DNA of 31,427 bases, taken from assembly GCA_049522565.1 (NCBI GenBank), contig JBEKNT010000019.1:1-31427 (forward strand). The letters are read 5' to 3'. The position numbers and the translations under genes are program-made. The notes beneath the pieces were generated by a model. That model saw nothing but the letters and a program-made list of their open reading frames with translations, searched no databases and had not been told where the DNA came from. The DNA comes from JASHVB01 sp049522565 (GTDB taxonomy: Bacteria; Pseudomonadota; Alphaproteobacteria; Acetobacterales; Acetobacteraceae). Positions 17,787 through 26,533 of this stretch are shown piece after piece (the stretch's first letter is position 1; each line of letters begins with the position of its first letter).

Positions 17787-20700
17787 ATGCACTTCACCGA
17801 TATCTTCATCCGGCGCCCGGTGCTGGCCAGCGTCGTCAGCCTGATGATCCTGGTGCTGGGGCTGCGCGCGGTCGGCGCCTTGCCGGTGCTGCAATATCCG
17901 CGCACCGAGAATGCGGTGGTCACCGTGACCACCACGCTGTACGGCGCCGATCCGGCCGTGGTCGCCGGCTTCATCACCACGCCGCTGGAAAACGCGATCG
18001 CGCAGGCGAACGGCATCGACGACATGACGTCGAACAGCCAGTCCGGCGTCAGCACGATCACCGTCAACCTGCGGTTGAACTACGATCCGGACAAGGCACT
18101 GACCGAGATCAACACGAAGATCAGCGCGGTGCTGAACCAGTTGCCGGCCGGATCGCAGCAGCCGATTTTGTCGGTGACGATCGGCCAGACGATCGATGCG
18201 ATGTATATCGGCTTCTACAGCGACGTGCTGGAACCCAACCAGGTGACCGACTACCTGGCGCGCGCCGTGCAGCCGAAGCTGCAAGCCGTGCCGGGGGTGC
18301 AGACAGCCGAGTTGCTGGGGGCGAAGAATTTCGCGCTCCGGGCGTGGCTCGACCCCAACAAGCTGGCGGCATACGGCCTGACCGCGACCGACGTCGCACA
18401 GGCGCTGGCCAACAACGATTACATCTCCGGCCTGGGCACCACGAAGGGGCAGATGGTGCAGGTCAACCTGGCCGCCTCCACCGACCTGCACACGCTGGCG
18501 CAGTTCCAGAATCTTCAGGTCAAGCAGGTCAACGGCGCGCTCATCCGGCTGAAGGACGTGGCGAACGTCTCGCTTGGCTTCGACGACTATGACTCGCAGG
18601 TCAGTTTCGACGGCAAGCGCGCGGTGTATTTCGGCATCCAGGTGGCACCCAGCGCCAATCTGCTGGACGTCATCAAGGGCGTGCGCGACGTCTTCCCCGG
18701 CATCCAGGCGCAGTTGCCGCACGGCATGACCGGAACGATCGTGTATGATTCCACGGCATTCGTGAACAGTTCGATCAGCGAGGTCGTGACCACGCTGGTC
18801 GAGGCGGTGCTGATCGTGACGCTGGTGGTGTTCGTGTTCCTCGGCTCGCCGCGCTCGGTGCTGATCCCGATCATTGCCATTCCGCTGTCGCTGATCGGCA
18901 CCTTCACGATGATGCTGATGTTCGGCTTCTCCATCAACCTGCTGACCTTGCTCGCCCTGGTGCTGGCCATCGGGTTGGTGGTGGATGACGCCATCATCGT
19001 GGTGGAAAACGTCAATCGTCATCTGGAAGACGGCATGCGTCCCATCCCGGCCGCCATCCAGGCGGCACGCGAACTGGGCGGCCCGATCATCGCGATGACC
19101 GTCGTGCTGGTCGCGGTCTATGTGCCGATCGGCTTCCAGGGCGGGCTGACCGGCGCGCTGTTCACCGAGTTCGCCTTCACGCTGGTGGGCGCAGTCACCG
19201 TTTCCGCCATCATCGCTCTGACATTATCGCCGATGCTGTGCTCGCGCTTCCTGCCGCCGCACACCGCCGACCGCAGCGGCTGGGAGGCGCGGCTGGTGGA
19301 TTTCATCGACCGGCGCTTTGCCTGGCTGCACAGCCGCTACGAGCGGCGGCTGCACAACAGCCTGAACTTCCTGCCGGTCACCCTGGTGTTCGCCGCGATC
19401 GTGCTGGTCAGCATCTACTTCCTCTACGCCAGTGCCACAAGCGAACTGGCGCCGCAGGAGGATCAGGGCGTCCTGATCGCCATCTCGCATGCGGCGCCCA
19501 ACGCCACGTTGCAGCAGCGGCTGATGTACGATGAACAGATCGACAAGATCTTCACGCGGTTTCCGGAAACCGATCACGTCTTCCAGCTTGACGTGGCGGG
19601 CCAGAACATCGCCGGCATGGTGCTGAAGCCTTGGGATCAGCGCACGCGCACGACCAATCAGTTGCAGCCGCAGGTCCAGCAGGCGCTTGCGCAGGTTGCC
19701 GGTTTCAACACGGTCGTGTTCCCTCCGCCGCCGCTGCCCGGATCTAACGGCTTCCCGATCCAGTTCGTTATCGGCACGACGCAGCCGTTCAACGCGCTCA
19801 ACACCGTGGCGCAGCAATTGCTGCAAGCCGCGGTGAAGAGCGGCCTGTTCATCTTCCTCGACAGCGACCTGCGCATCGATCAGCCGCAATCGACGGTGGT
19901 GCTCGACCGCGACAAGGCGGCGCTGCTCGGCCTGAACATGAGCGACATCGGCGCCGCGCTGGGGTCAATGCTCGGCGGCGGCTACGTCAACTACTTCAGC
20001 CTGGACGGGCGGTCCTACAAGGTGATCCCGCAGGTAGAGCAACGCTTCCGGCTGAACAGCAGCCAGTTGCTGAACTACTACGTCAGGACGGCGAGCGGCG
20101 GTTCAGTACCGCTTTCGACGGTGGCGCACATTGTCACCAGCACGATGCCGGAATCGCTCAATCATTTCCAGCAGCTCAATTCCGCAACGATCGAGGGTGT
20201 GCCGGCGCCCGGGGTCGCACTGGGCACCGCGGTGGACTACCTGACGAACCTGGCAAAGACGACGCTGCCGCAAGGCTATACGGTCGATTACGGCGGCCTG
20301 TCGCGCCAGTACGTCCAGGAATCCGCCGGCTTCGTCGGGACGTTCGGCTTCGCGCTGATCATCGTGTTCCTGTCGCTCGCCGCGTTGTTCGAAAGCTTCC
20401 GCGACCCGCTGATCATCCTGGTTTCCGTGCCGATGTCGATCGCCGGCGCGTTGCTGTTCGTCAGCACCGGCATCGGCGGCGCCACGCTGAACATCTATAC
20501 CGAGGTGGGGCTGGTCACCCTGATGGGCCTGATCAGCAAGCACGGCATCCTGATCGTGGAATTCGCCAACGAGTTGCAGAAACAGGGCAGGACCAAGCGC
20601 GAAGCGGTAGAACAGGCGGCGGGCATCCGGCTGCGGCCGATCCTGATGACCACGGCGGCGATGGTGCTCGGCGTGATCCCGCTGCTGACCGCGAGCGGCG

Positions 20701-20888
20701 CCGGCGCCGTCTCCCGCTTCGACATGGGCCTGGTGATCGCCAGCGGCCTCGCGGTCGGCACGCTCTTCACCCTGTTCGTGGTTCCGGCGGTCTACCTATT
20801 GCTCGCCGCGGATCACCATGTGAAAGCGACAACAACCGACGCGCCGGCCGGCCGGCCGGCACCGATCGACAGTCCGGTGGCGCAGTGA
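17787..20888 (+). CDS. RND multidrug efflux pump, inner-membrane permease (HAE1 type)
   Basis: The 1033-residue protein is a proton-driven AcrB/MexB-like transporter. It starts MHFTDIFIRRPVLASVVSLM, the usual first transmembrane helix. The proton relay is the Asp pair 400-401 in LAIGLVVDDAIIVVENVNRH, and the partner Lys is in GLISKHGILIVEFANELQKQ. The second half-repeat ends with GIRLRPILMTTAAMVLGVIP. Two large periplasmic loops and twelve hydrophobic segments fit the family, as does the length. With the adjacent adaptor and channel it forms a self-sufficient tripartite pump. Substrates cannot be read from sequence; multidrug or aromatic compounds are typical. The gene ends 48 bases from the convergent GYD gene, with no clear terminator between them. 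Confidence 0.96.
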   Translation: MHFTDIFIRRPVLASVVSLMILVLGLRAVGALPVLQYPRTENAVVTVTTTLYGADPAVVAGFITTPLENAIAQANGIDDMTSNSQSGVSTITVNLRLNYDPDKALTEINTKISAVLNQLPAGSQQPILSVTIGQTIDAMYIGFYSDVLEPNQVTDYLARAVQPKLQAVPGVQTAELLGAKNFALRAWLDPNKLAAYGLTATDVAQALANNDYISGLGTTKGQMVQVNLAASTDLHTLAQFQNLQVKQVNGALIRLKDVANVSLGFDDYDSQVSFDGKRAVYFGIQVAPSANLLDVIKGVRDVFPGIQAQLPHGMTGTIVYDSTAFVNSSISEVVTTLVEAVLIVTLVVFVFLGSPRSVLIPIIAIPLSLIGTFTMMLMFGFSINLLTLLALVLAIGLVVDDAIIVVENVNRHLEDGMRPIPAAIQAARELGGPIIAMTVVLVAVYVPIGFQGGLTGALFTEFAFTLVGAVTVSAIIALTLSPMLCSRFLPPHTADRSGWEARLVDFIDRRFAWLHSRYERRLHNSLNFLPVTLVFAAIVLVSIYFLYASATSELAPQEDQGVLIAISHAAPNATLQQRLMYDEQIDKIFTRFPETDHVFQLDVAGQNIAGMVLKPWDQRTRTTNQLQPQVQQALAQVAGFNTVVFPPPPLPGSNGFPIQFVIGTTQPFNALNTVAQQLLQAAVKSGLFIFLDSDLRIDQPQSTVVLDRDKAALLGLNMSDIGAALGSMLGGGYVNYFSLDGRSYKVIPQVEQRFRLNSSQLLNYYVRTASGGSVPLSTVAHIVTSTMPESLNHFQQLNSATIEGVPAPGVALGTAVDYLTNLAKTTLPQGYTVDYGGLSRQYVQESAGFVGTFGFALIIVFLSLAALFESFRDPLIILVSVPMSIAGALLFVSTGIGGATLNIYTEVGLVTLMGLISKHGILIVEFANELQKQGRTKREAVEQAAGIRLRPILMTTAAMVLGVIPLLTASGAGAVSRFDMGLVIASGLAVGTLFTLFVVPAVYLLLAADHHVKATTTDAPAGRPAPIDSPVAQ

Positions 20889-20936
20889 GATGCCGGACCG
20901 TCAATATTGAACAGCGGTACGGACGACCGGTGCCCG

Positions 20937-21236
20937 TTACCCTGACCGCAGAGAATTGATGATCTGGCGATACGCCTCCTCCGGGAACGCCTTCAGCGAC
21001 GTGGTGCGCACGTTGCCGAGTTTGCCCAGCATCAGAATGAAACGCGCCGCCACCGCGTCGTCCGGGGCCTCGTAGGTGATGACCAGGTCGTAGGCGCCCA
21101 TCGTCATGTAGGTGGACAGGAAGCGCCCGCCCATGTCCTCCAGCGCCTTGCGCGACGCATCGACGCGCTTGGGGCTTTCGTCGATCGACCGGACACCCTG
21201 GTCGGTCCAGTTGGCCAGCATGACATAAGTCGGCAT
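20937..21236 (-). CDS. GYD-domain protein
   Basis: This 99-residue protein fits the GYD family of small alpha/beta-barrel-like proteins, named for a Gly-Tyr-Asp motif. Here the motif appears as GAYD in YMTMGAYDLVITYEAPDD. It opens with MPTYVMLANWTDQGVRSIDE, typical of the family, and ends with TTSLKAFPEEAYRQIINSL. GGGAGG lies ahead of the ATG with good spacing. Its biochemical role is unknown; the dimeric ferredoxin-like fold suggests ligand or cofactor binding. It is divergent from the LVIVD-repeat gene across 60 bases, so the two may share regulation. Confidence 0.88.
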   Translation of the reverse strand: MPTYVMLANWTDQGVRSIDESPKRVDASRKALEDMGGRFLSTYMTMGAYDLVITYEAPDDAVAARFILMLGKLGNVRTTSLKAFPEEAYRQIINSLRSG

Positions 21237-21296
21237 GGCTCACATCCTCCCTCAACCTGGAGTAGTCTGCCGACCGAATGGAGCAGGAGGCAAGCC

Positions 21297-22526
21297 ATGA
21301 TCGTCCCGGAAGGTGCGCGAAACGTCGAATTCCTCGGCCATACCGACCAGGGGGGCCGCGGCGACGGCGTCCAGGTGATGGTCGCGCGCGGCCACGCATA
21401 CGTTGGTACGCGGGTCAGCCGCGGCGTCATGGTCACCGACGTGCGCGACCCGCGCCATCCAAAGCCGGTGAACTTCGCACCGATCCATCCGAACTCCTGG
21501 TGCATGCACCTGCAAGCCGCGGAAGACCTGCTGCTGTGCATCGAGGAGCTGGACCTGAAGGCGCTGCTGTCGATCAAGGAATACTACAGCCAGTCGAACC
21601 AGGTGGATTCGTCGCGCTACGGCAAGCGGGGCGAGGATTTCTCGGCCGGCATGCGGGTCTACGACATTTCCGATCCGGCCAATCCGCGCGCCATCGGCTT
21701 CATGGAAGTGCAAGGTCTGGGCCTGCATCGCATCTGGTGGACCGGCGGCCGCTACGCCTACGCCTCTGCCCTGCTCGACGGCTACACCGACCACATCCTG
21801 ATCGTCATCGACATGGCAGAGCCGACCCGCCCGCGCGAGGTCGGCCGCTGGTGGATCCCCGGCATGCACGCCGCCGGCGGCGAGACGCCCACATGGAAAA
21901 ATCGCTGGGCGTTGCACCACGCGGTGGTGGCCGACGACATCGCCTATGCGTCGTGGCGCGACGGCGGACTGACCATCCTCGACGTGAAGGACAAGTCGGC
22001 ACCGAAACTGATCGTCCACCGCAACTGGTGCCCGCCGTATGGCGGCGGCACCCACAGCGCGTTGCCACTGCACGACCGCGACCTGCTGGTGGTCGCGGAC
22101 GAGGCGGTGATGAACATCGACCTGGAAGGCCAGAACAAGCGCACCTGGGTGTTCGACATCCGCGAGAAAAGCAATCCGGTCAGCATCGCCACGCTGCCGA
22201 CGCCGTCGGACCAGGACTACGTCAAGCTGGGCGGTCAGTTCGGACCGCATAACCTGCACGAGAACCGGCCGGGTTCGTTCCAGTCCTCGACGACGATCTT
22301 CGCCACCTGGCAGAGCGCCGGGCTGCGCGTGTTCGACATCGCCGATGCGTATCGGCCACAGGAGATCGGCTATTTCGTGCCGCCGCAGCCGACGAAATGG
22401 ATGGAACCGATGCGCGGCCGGGCGAAGATGCGTCACACGGCGGATCTGTTCGTGGCGCAGGACGGGCTGGTCTATCTGACCGATTACGATGCCGGACTGT
22501 ACATCGTGCAATGGAAGGGGCCGTAG
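21297..22526 (+). CDS. LVIVD-repeat (beta-propeller) protein
   Basis: The 409-residue protein is cytoplasmic by sequence (no signal peptide) and built of LVIVD-type beta-propeller repeats. Blades are visible as YVGTRVSRGVMVTDVRDPRH, GMRVYDISDPANPRAIGFME, YASWRDGGLTILDVKDKSAP and GLRVFDIADAYRPQEIGYFV, each with the pattern hydrophobic-Asp-hydrophobic-x-Asp-P. Conserved His residues (WCMHLQ, LHRIWW, LHHAVV, GPHNLHENRPG) sit in the linkers and could line a metal or substrate site, but this is inference. A ribosome-binding site GCAGGAGG precedes the ATG. No enzymatic function is established for this family that I can name. It is followed by the OsmC-type gene on the same strand after 91 bases. 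Confidence 0.85.
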   Translation: MIVPEGARNVEFLGHTDQGGRGDGVQVMVARGHAYVGTRVSRGVMVTDVRDPRHPKPVNFAPIHPNSWCMHLQAAEDLLLCIEELDLKALLSIKEYYSQSNQVDSSRYGKRGEDFSAGMRVYDISDPANPRAIGFMEVQGLGLHRIWWTGGRYAYASALLDGYTDHILIVIDMAEPTRPREVGRWWIPGMHAAGGETPTWKNRWALHHAVVADDIAYASWRDGGLTILDVKDKSAPKLIVHRNWCPPYGGGTHSALPLHDRDLLVVADEAVMNIDLEGQNKRTWVFDIREKSNPVSIATLPTPSDQDYVKLGGQFGPHNLHENRPGSFQSSTTIFATWQSAGLRVFDIADAYRPQEIGYFVPPQPTKWMEPMRGRAKMRHTADLFVAQDGLVYLTDYDAGLYIVQWKGP

Positions 22527-22617
22527 GTCCGGCCGCTATGGTGGACGGCTGCGTGGCAACCCATATGCGACGATGCCGCCCGGCATGGCGGCGACCCAAC
22601 GAAGCAGGAGGGCAAGC

Positions 22618-23049
22618 ATGGCCAGCATCAAGCGTCACGCGTCCGCGGCCTGGTCCGGCAGCGGCAAGGACGGCACCGGCAGCCTGACCACGCAAAGTGG
22701 CACGCTGCAGGATACGTCGTACGGCTTCAACGCTCGTTTCGGCGACGGCAAAGGCACCAACCCGGAGGAGCTGATCGCCGCCGCCCATGCCGGCTGCTTC
22801 AGCATGGCCACCGCATTCCAGCTCAGCGGGGCAGGCCATCCGCCGGAAAGCCTGCATACCGACGCGACGCTGACCATGGAGCAGGTGCCGGGCGGCTGGA
22901 AGATTGCCGCGGTACATCTGGCGTTGCGCGCGAAGGTACCAGGGATCGACGCCGCGAAATTCAAGGAATTGGCCGAGGGCGCGAAGGCGAATTGCCCGGT
23001 GTCGAAGGTGTTGAACGCCACGATCACGCTCGAGGCGGTGTTGGAGTAG
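22618..23049 (+). CDS. osmC: OsmC-family peroxiredoxin-like protein
   Basis: The 143-residue protein belongs to the OsmC/Ohr family of thiol peroxidases, which reduce organic hydroperoxides. The two conserved cysteines are present in HAGCFSMA and KANCPVSK, and the N-terminal block reads SAAWSGSGKDGTGSLTTQSG. The motif NPEELIAAAHAGCF is the OsmC subgroup signature. GCAGGAGGG lies six bases ahead of the ATG at 22618. Longer upstream starts add only non-conserved residues. The length matches E. coli OsmC (143). It is probably induced by osmotic or oxidative stress, as in the family generally, though no specific regulator site is visible. Confidence 0.93.
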   Translation: MASIKRHASAAWSGSGKDGTGSLTTQSGTLQDTSYGFNARFGDGKGTNPEELIAAAHAGCFSMATAFQLSGAGHPPESLHTDATLTMEQVPGGWKIAAVHLALRAKVPGIDAAKFKELAEGAKANCPVSKVLNATITLEAVLE

Positions 23050-23161
23050 CGCACTCCCCTGGCCACGGCCGGGCCTGACGGGGGACCAGCTTGACATCGT
23101 GCAATGGCAGCGAAACTGAACATGCGGTAGAACCCCGTAACATTCCTCGGGGGGAACCCGC

Positions 23162-24226
23162 ATGGTCGGTGCGGTCATCATCGTCTGGATCCTTGTCCTG
23201 ATCCTGGTCGTCGTCACCCTGTTCGCCGGGGTGAAGACGGTATCGCAGGGCCAGGTCTGGACCGTCGAACGGTTCGGTGCGTACACGCGGCTGCTGCAAC
23301 CGGGGCTGAATTTCGTGCTGCCCTATGTCGACCGCGTCGGACGCAAGCTCAACGTGCAAGAGCAGGTGGTGGAGATTCCGGAACAGAGCGTGATAACCCG
23401 GGATAATGCCTCGGTCGCGGTGGATGGCATCATCTATTATCGGGTGATGGAACCGGAGAAGGCGGCCTATCAGGTCGCCAACCTCACGCTCGCACTGACC
23501 ACGCTGGCGATGACCAACATCCGCGCGGTGATCGGCGAGATGGAGCTGGACGCGACGCTGTCGTCGCGTGAGCGCATCAATACCGCACTGTTGACGATCC
23601 TCGACGGCGCCACCGAGCCGTGGGGCGTGAAGGTCAGCCGCGTCGAGATTCGCAAGATCGAGCCGCCCGATAATCTGATCCGCGCGATGAACCTGCAAAT
23701 GACCGCGGAACGCGAGCGTCGCGCCGCGGTGGCCCTCGCCGAAGGCCAGCGCCAGGCCGCGATCCTGCGCGCCGAGGGCGAGAAGCAGTCGCTGATCCTC
23801 CAGGCCGAGGGGCGCCAGCAGGCGGCAAACCGCGACGCCGAGGCGCGGGTAGCGCTGGCTCGCGCCGAGGCCGAGGCGACACAGATGGTCTCCGACGCGG
23901 CGACGCAGCACGGCCAGGCGGGGCTGCGCTACTTCATCGCCGATCGCTACGTGCGCGCGTTCCAGGCGCTGGCGTCGGCGCCCAACACGCGGCTGGTGGT
24001 GGTGCCGATGGAGAGCGCGGCGCTGGCCGGCGGCATCGTGCAGGCGATGCAATTGCTGCGCGGCGACGATGCGACTCCGCCCGGGAGCGTACCGCCGGCA
24101 GGCATCCCGCCAGGTGCGGCGCCGCTGCCTCCGGAGCCGCCGCCGTTTCCGCCGATGCCACCGATCGCGCCCGCTTCGCCGATGCCGCCGGCATCCGGGC
24201 CCTGGGGGCCTGGCCCAACGTCATGA
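23162..24226 (+). CDS. SPFH/Band 7 stomatin-like membrane protein (QmcA type)
   Basis: The 354-residue protein has one N-terminal membrane helix (VIIVWILVLILVVVTLFAGV), then the SPFH/Band 7 domain: QVWTVERFGAYTRLLQPGLN, FVLPYVDRVGRKLNVQEQVV and DNASVAVDGIIYYRVMEPEK. A coiled-coil flotillin-like region rich in Ala/Glu/Arg follows (AAVALAEGQRQAAILRAEGE). The tail from about 300 on is an unusually proline-rich, low-complexity segment (PPGAAPLPPEPPPFPPMPP), absent from shorter family members. The protein probably scaffolds membrane microdomains or controls membrane proteases. It overlaps the NfeD-like gene by four bases (ATGA), the standard stomatin-NfeD operon, so the two proteins probably form a complex. 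GGGGGGAA precedes the ATG. Confidence 0.94.
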   Translation: MVGAVIIVWILVLILVVVTLFAGVKTVSQGQVWTVERFGAYTRLLQPGLNFVLPYVDRVGRKLNVQEQVVEIPEQSVITRDNASVAVDGIIYYRVMEPEKAAYQVANLTLALTTLAMTNIRAVIGEMELDATLSSRERINTALLTILDGATEPWGVKVSRVEIRKIEPPDNLIRAMNLQMTAERERRAAVALAEGQRQAAILRAEGEKQSLILQAEGRQQAANRDAEARVALARAEAEATQMVSDAATQHGQAGLRYFIADRYVRAFQALASAPNTRLVVVPMESAALAGGIVQAMQLLRGDDATPPGSVPPAGIPPGAAPLPPEPPPFPPMPPIAPASPMPPASGPWGPGPTS

Positions 24227-24642
24227 ACGACTGGATCATCTGGCTGGTCGCGGGTCTCGTCTTGCTGCTGCTGGAGATGCTCGCGCCGGGTGTCTTCATG
24301 ATGTGGCTGGGGCTGGCGGCGTGCGGCACCGGCCTGGTGACGCTGTCGGCGGGGATCGGCTTCGAACTTCAGGTGGTGACATTCGGCGTCCTGGCAGCGA
24401 TTTCGCTCACTGTCGGCCTGCGTTTGCGTCGCCATCCGACGCGATTGAACACGCAGCAGGCGGGGTTGGCGGGCCGCGCGGCGACCGCCCTGATTTTTCA
24501 CGGTCGCGAAGGACGCGTGCGGGTTGGCGACAGCGACTGGGCGGCCCGCGTGCCGACCGATGTGCCGCAGCCCGACCCGGGCGCCCGGCTGCGCGTCGAG
24601 GGCGTGGACGGTACGGTGCTGATCGTACGGCCGGAGGCGTGA
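24223..24642 (+). CDS. NfeD-like membrane protein
   Basis: The 139-residue protein starts with closely spaced hydrophobic helices (WIIWLVAGLVLLLLEMLAPG, VFMMWLGLAACGTGLVTLSA, then VVTFGVLAAISLTVGL). It ends with a small OB-fold (GLAGRAATALIFHGREGRVR, VGDSDWAARVPTDVPQPDPG). This is the short NfeD (NfeD1b) form without the N-terminal ClpP-like protease domain. It pairs with the SPFH protein upstream, sharing an ATGA overlap, and is thought to act with it in membrane organisation. Confidence 0.92.
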   Translation: MNDWIIWLVAGLVLLLLEMLAPGVFMMWLGLAACGTGLVTLSAGIGFELQVVTFGVLAAISLTVGLRLRRHPTRLNTQQAGLAGRAATALIFHGREGRVRVGDSDWAARVPTDVPQPDPGARLRVEGVDGTVLIVRPEA

Positions 24643-24819
24643 TGCTGCCATCAGCGTTGACCGCAGAGGTGGCGCGTCAGGCCGGCGCCTTGCCGGGAGA
24701 AGCATGACGTCGCCGCATCATACTGCCACCGCTGGCGATGGTTCGCGCTAGCATCAGACCGGGTTGGTCTGCGGTCGGTCATGCACCGCCGGCGTCTCGC
24801 GTGCCCGTGCTTTCGAGCA
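24643..24819. other. Convergent intergenic region between nfeD and the ABC importer
   Basis: This 177-bp gap lies between two converging units. A 21-codon frame from 24642 (MLPSALTAEVARQAG) overlaps the NfeD stop but shows no family. I see no strong terminator for either side. Confidence 0.4.
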
Positions 24820-25653
24820 CTAGCCTTTCAGCGCTCCGGCGGTGAGGCCGGAGATGAGAAAGCGCTGGACCAGAATGACGAACAGCACGATCGGCACCAG
24901 TTGCACCGTTACGGCCGCGAACAGCACGCCCCAATCGACACCGGTGAGCGACGACATCATCTCGCTGAGCAGCAGGGGAGCGGTCTTGGCGCGCGTGGTG
25001 GTGAAGATGAAGGCGAACAGGTATTCGTTCCACGCATAGACCACGACGAAGACACTGGCGGCAACCAGGCCTTGCGCCGAGAGCGGCAGGATGATGCGCG
25101 ACAGGATCACCAGGTCCGAGGCGCCGTCGATGTGCGCCGCCTGGTCCAGTTCCTCCGGGATGCCGTCGATGAAGCTCTTCAGCAGCAGCGTGCCGAGTGA
25201 GACAAAGAACGACGCATAAAGGATGATGAGTGCGGTGCGGGTGTCGCTCAGGCCGAGGTAATCGGCGAGCGGGAACAGGGGCAGGGTGACGACGATCGGC
25301 GGCAACAGGCGGATGCCGACCATATAGAAGGCCGAAGCGGCGATCAGGCGGTTGCGGACACGGGAATAGACGTAGCCGGCCAGCAGGCTCGCCCCGACAC
25401 AGACCAGCGTAGCGCCGGCGGTCACGGCCAGGCTGTTGCCAAGCGTGCGCAGGAAATCCGGCCATTTGACCAGCAGATCGCGATAATGCACCAGGGTCGG
25501 GCTGAACAGCAGCGTCGGCGGATAGGTGAAGATCTGCTGGTTTGGCTTGAAGGATGCGATGACGACGAAGGCGATCGGCACCCCCGACCAGATCAGCACG
25601 AGCACTATGATGACAGCGCGCAGCGCCTGCGCCGCCGGCTTCTTGTGTCTCAT
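24820..25653 (-). CDS. ABC importer permease, MalG-like (sugar type)
   Basis: The 277-residue protein is the second permease of a carbohydrate-type (CUT1) importer. It begins with MRHKKPAAQALRAVIIVLVL, giving the first membrane helix, then FKPNQQIFTYPPTLLFSPTL, a region typical of MalG proteins. The cytoplasmic EAA loop that contacts the ATPase is EELDQAAHIDGASDLVILSR. It ends with VPIVLFVILVQRFLISGLTA followed by GALKG, the usual MalG-family end. The start overlaps the stop of the upstream permease gene (ATGA), so they are translationally coupled. The frame extends far upstream, but that part is antisense-like and out of frame with the real upstream gene. Confidence 0.94.
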   Translation of the reverse strand: MRHKKPAAQALRAVIIVLVLIWSGVPIAFVVIASFKPNQQIFTYPPTLLFSPTLVHYRDLLVKWPDFLRTLGNSLAVTAGATLVCVGASLLAGYVYSRVRNRLIAASAFYMVGIRLLPPIVVTLPLFPLADYLGLSDTRTALIILYASFFVSLGTLLLKSFIDGIPEELDQAAHIDGASDLVILSRIILPLSAQGLVAASVFVVVYAWNEYLFAFIFTTTRAKTAPLLLSEMMSSLTGVDWGVLFAAVTVQLVPIVLFVILVQRFLISGLTAGALKG

Positions 25654-26519
25654 GTGCCGCGCCCGAAGCCGGCCCGGTTGAGCCGGCTGACATAGGCAAC
25701 CGCGAAAACGCCGGACGCCAGCACCATGATCCAGCCGGCCGCCGCACCGCGGCCGAAATCCGCATAGGTGAACGCCTGCTTGTAGAGATAGATCGACAGT
25801 ACCTCGGTCATCCGCGCCGGGCCGCCGCCGGTGAGCAACCAGACCTCGGAAAACAGCCGGAAGGCGACGATGTAGCGGAAAATCAGCGCCACCAGCAGGG
25901 CCGGAAAAATGACCGGCAAGGTGATGTAGCGGAAGCTCTGCCAGCCGGAGGCGCCATCCACATGCGCGGCCTCGTAAAGTTCCGTTGGCACGCCCCGCAT
26001 CGCCGCATAGGCGATGATGAAGCTGAACGGCATGTTGAGCCAGACGCTGATGATGCAGACCAGAGCGAGCCCGGCGGACGGATCGACCGCCCAGTGCAGC
26101 GGCAGACCCAGCGCGGCGAGCGGGCGCTCGATCATGCCGATGTCCGGATCCATCATGAATTTCCAGATCACCACGGCGACCACTTCGCTGATCGCGTACG
26201 GCATCAACATGATGGCGATCAGCACGCGGCGGAACGGCACACCCTGCACGAACACGACGGCGATACCCACCGCGAGCGCCAACTCCACGTAGACGACGAC
26301 GTTGACGACGATGAGCGTATTGACCAGCGCGCGCCAGAAATACCGGTCGGCCAGCATCGCGGCGTAATTGCTGAAGCCGACGTAGCCGCTGATGCTGCCA
26401 TAGGTCGATTCGGTAAAGCTCAGCCACAGCACGTAGAGCGACGGCAGCGCGATGGTGCAGAGCAGGAGAAGATGCGCGGGCGCCAGCATCAGCAGCCGGC
26501 CCAGCGAGAAGCGTTGCAT
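25650..26519 (-). CDS. ABC importer permease, MalF-like (sugar type)
   Basis: The 289-residue protein is the first permease of the importer. It opens with MQRFSLGRLLMLAPAHLLLL and has YVGFSNYAAMLADRYFWRAL, typical of MalF/UgpA-like subunits. The EAA loop is TELYEAAHVDGASGWQSFRY, followed by ITLPVIFPALLVALIFRYIV. Six hydrophobic segments fit the family. It follows the binding-protein gene by 14 bases and overlaps the MalG-like gene by four. No ATPase gene follows, so a shared ATPase encoded elsewhere is likely, as known for several CUT1 importers. Confidence 0.94.
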   Translation of the reverse strand: MQRFSLGRLLMLAPAHLLLLCTIALPSLYVLWLSFTESTYGSISGYVGFSNYAAMLADRYFWRALVNTLIVVNVVVYVELALAVGIAVVFVQGVPFRRVLIAIMLMPYAISEVVAVVIWKFMMDPDIGMIERPLAALGLPLHWAVDPSAGLALVCIISVWLNMPFSFIIAYAAMRGVPTELYEAAHVDGASGWQSFRYITLPVIFPALLVALIFRYIVAFRLFSEVWLLTGGGPARMTEVLSIYLYKQAFTYADFGRGAAAGWIMVLASGVFAVAYVSRLNRAGFGRGT

Positions 26520-26533
26520 CGGCGGCGGCAGGA

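Noticed and set aside
20889..20936. Terminator between the RND pump and GYD genes
   Set aside because: Only a short CAATATTG palindrome is present; no stable stem with a T-run on either strand.
24642..24707. 21-codon frame after the NfeD-like gene
   Set aside because: Too short, no conserved features, and no ribosome-binding site of its own beyond the upstream gene's end.
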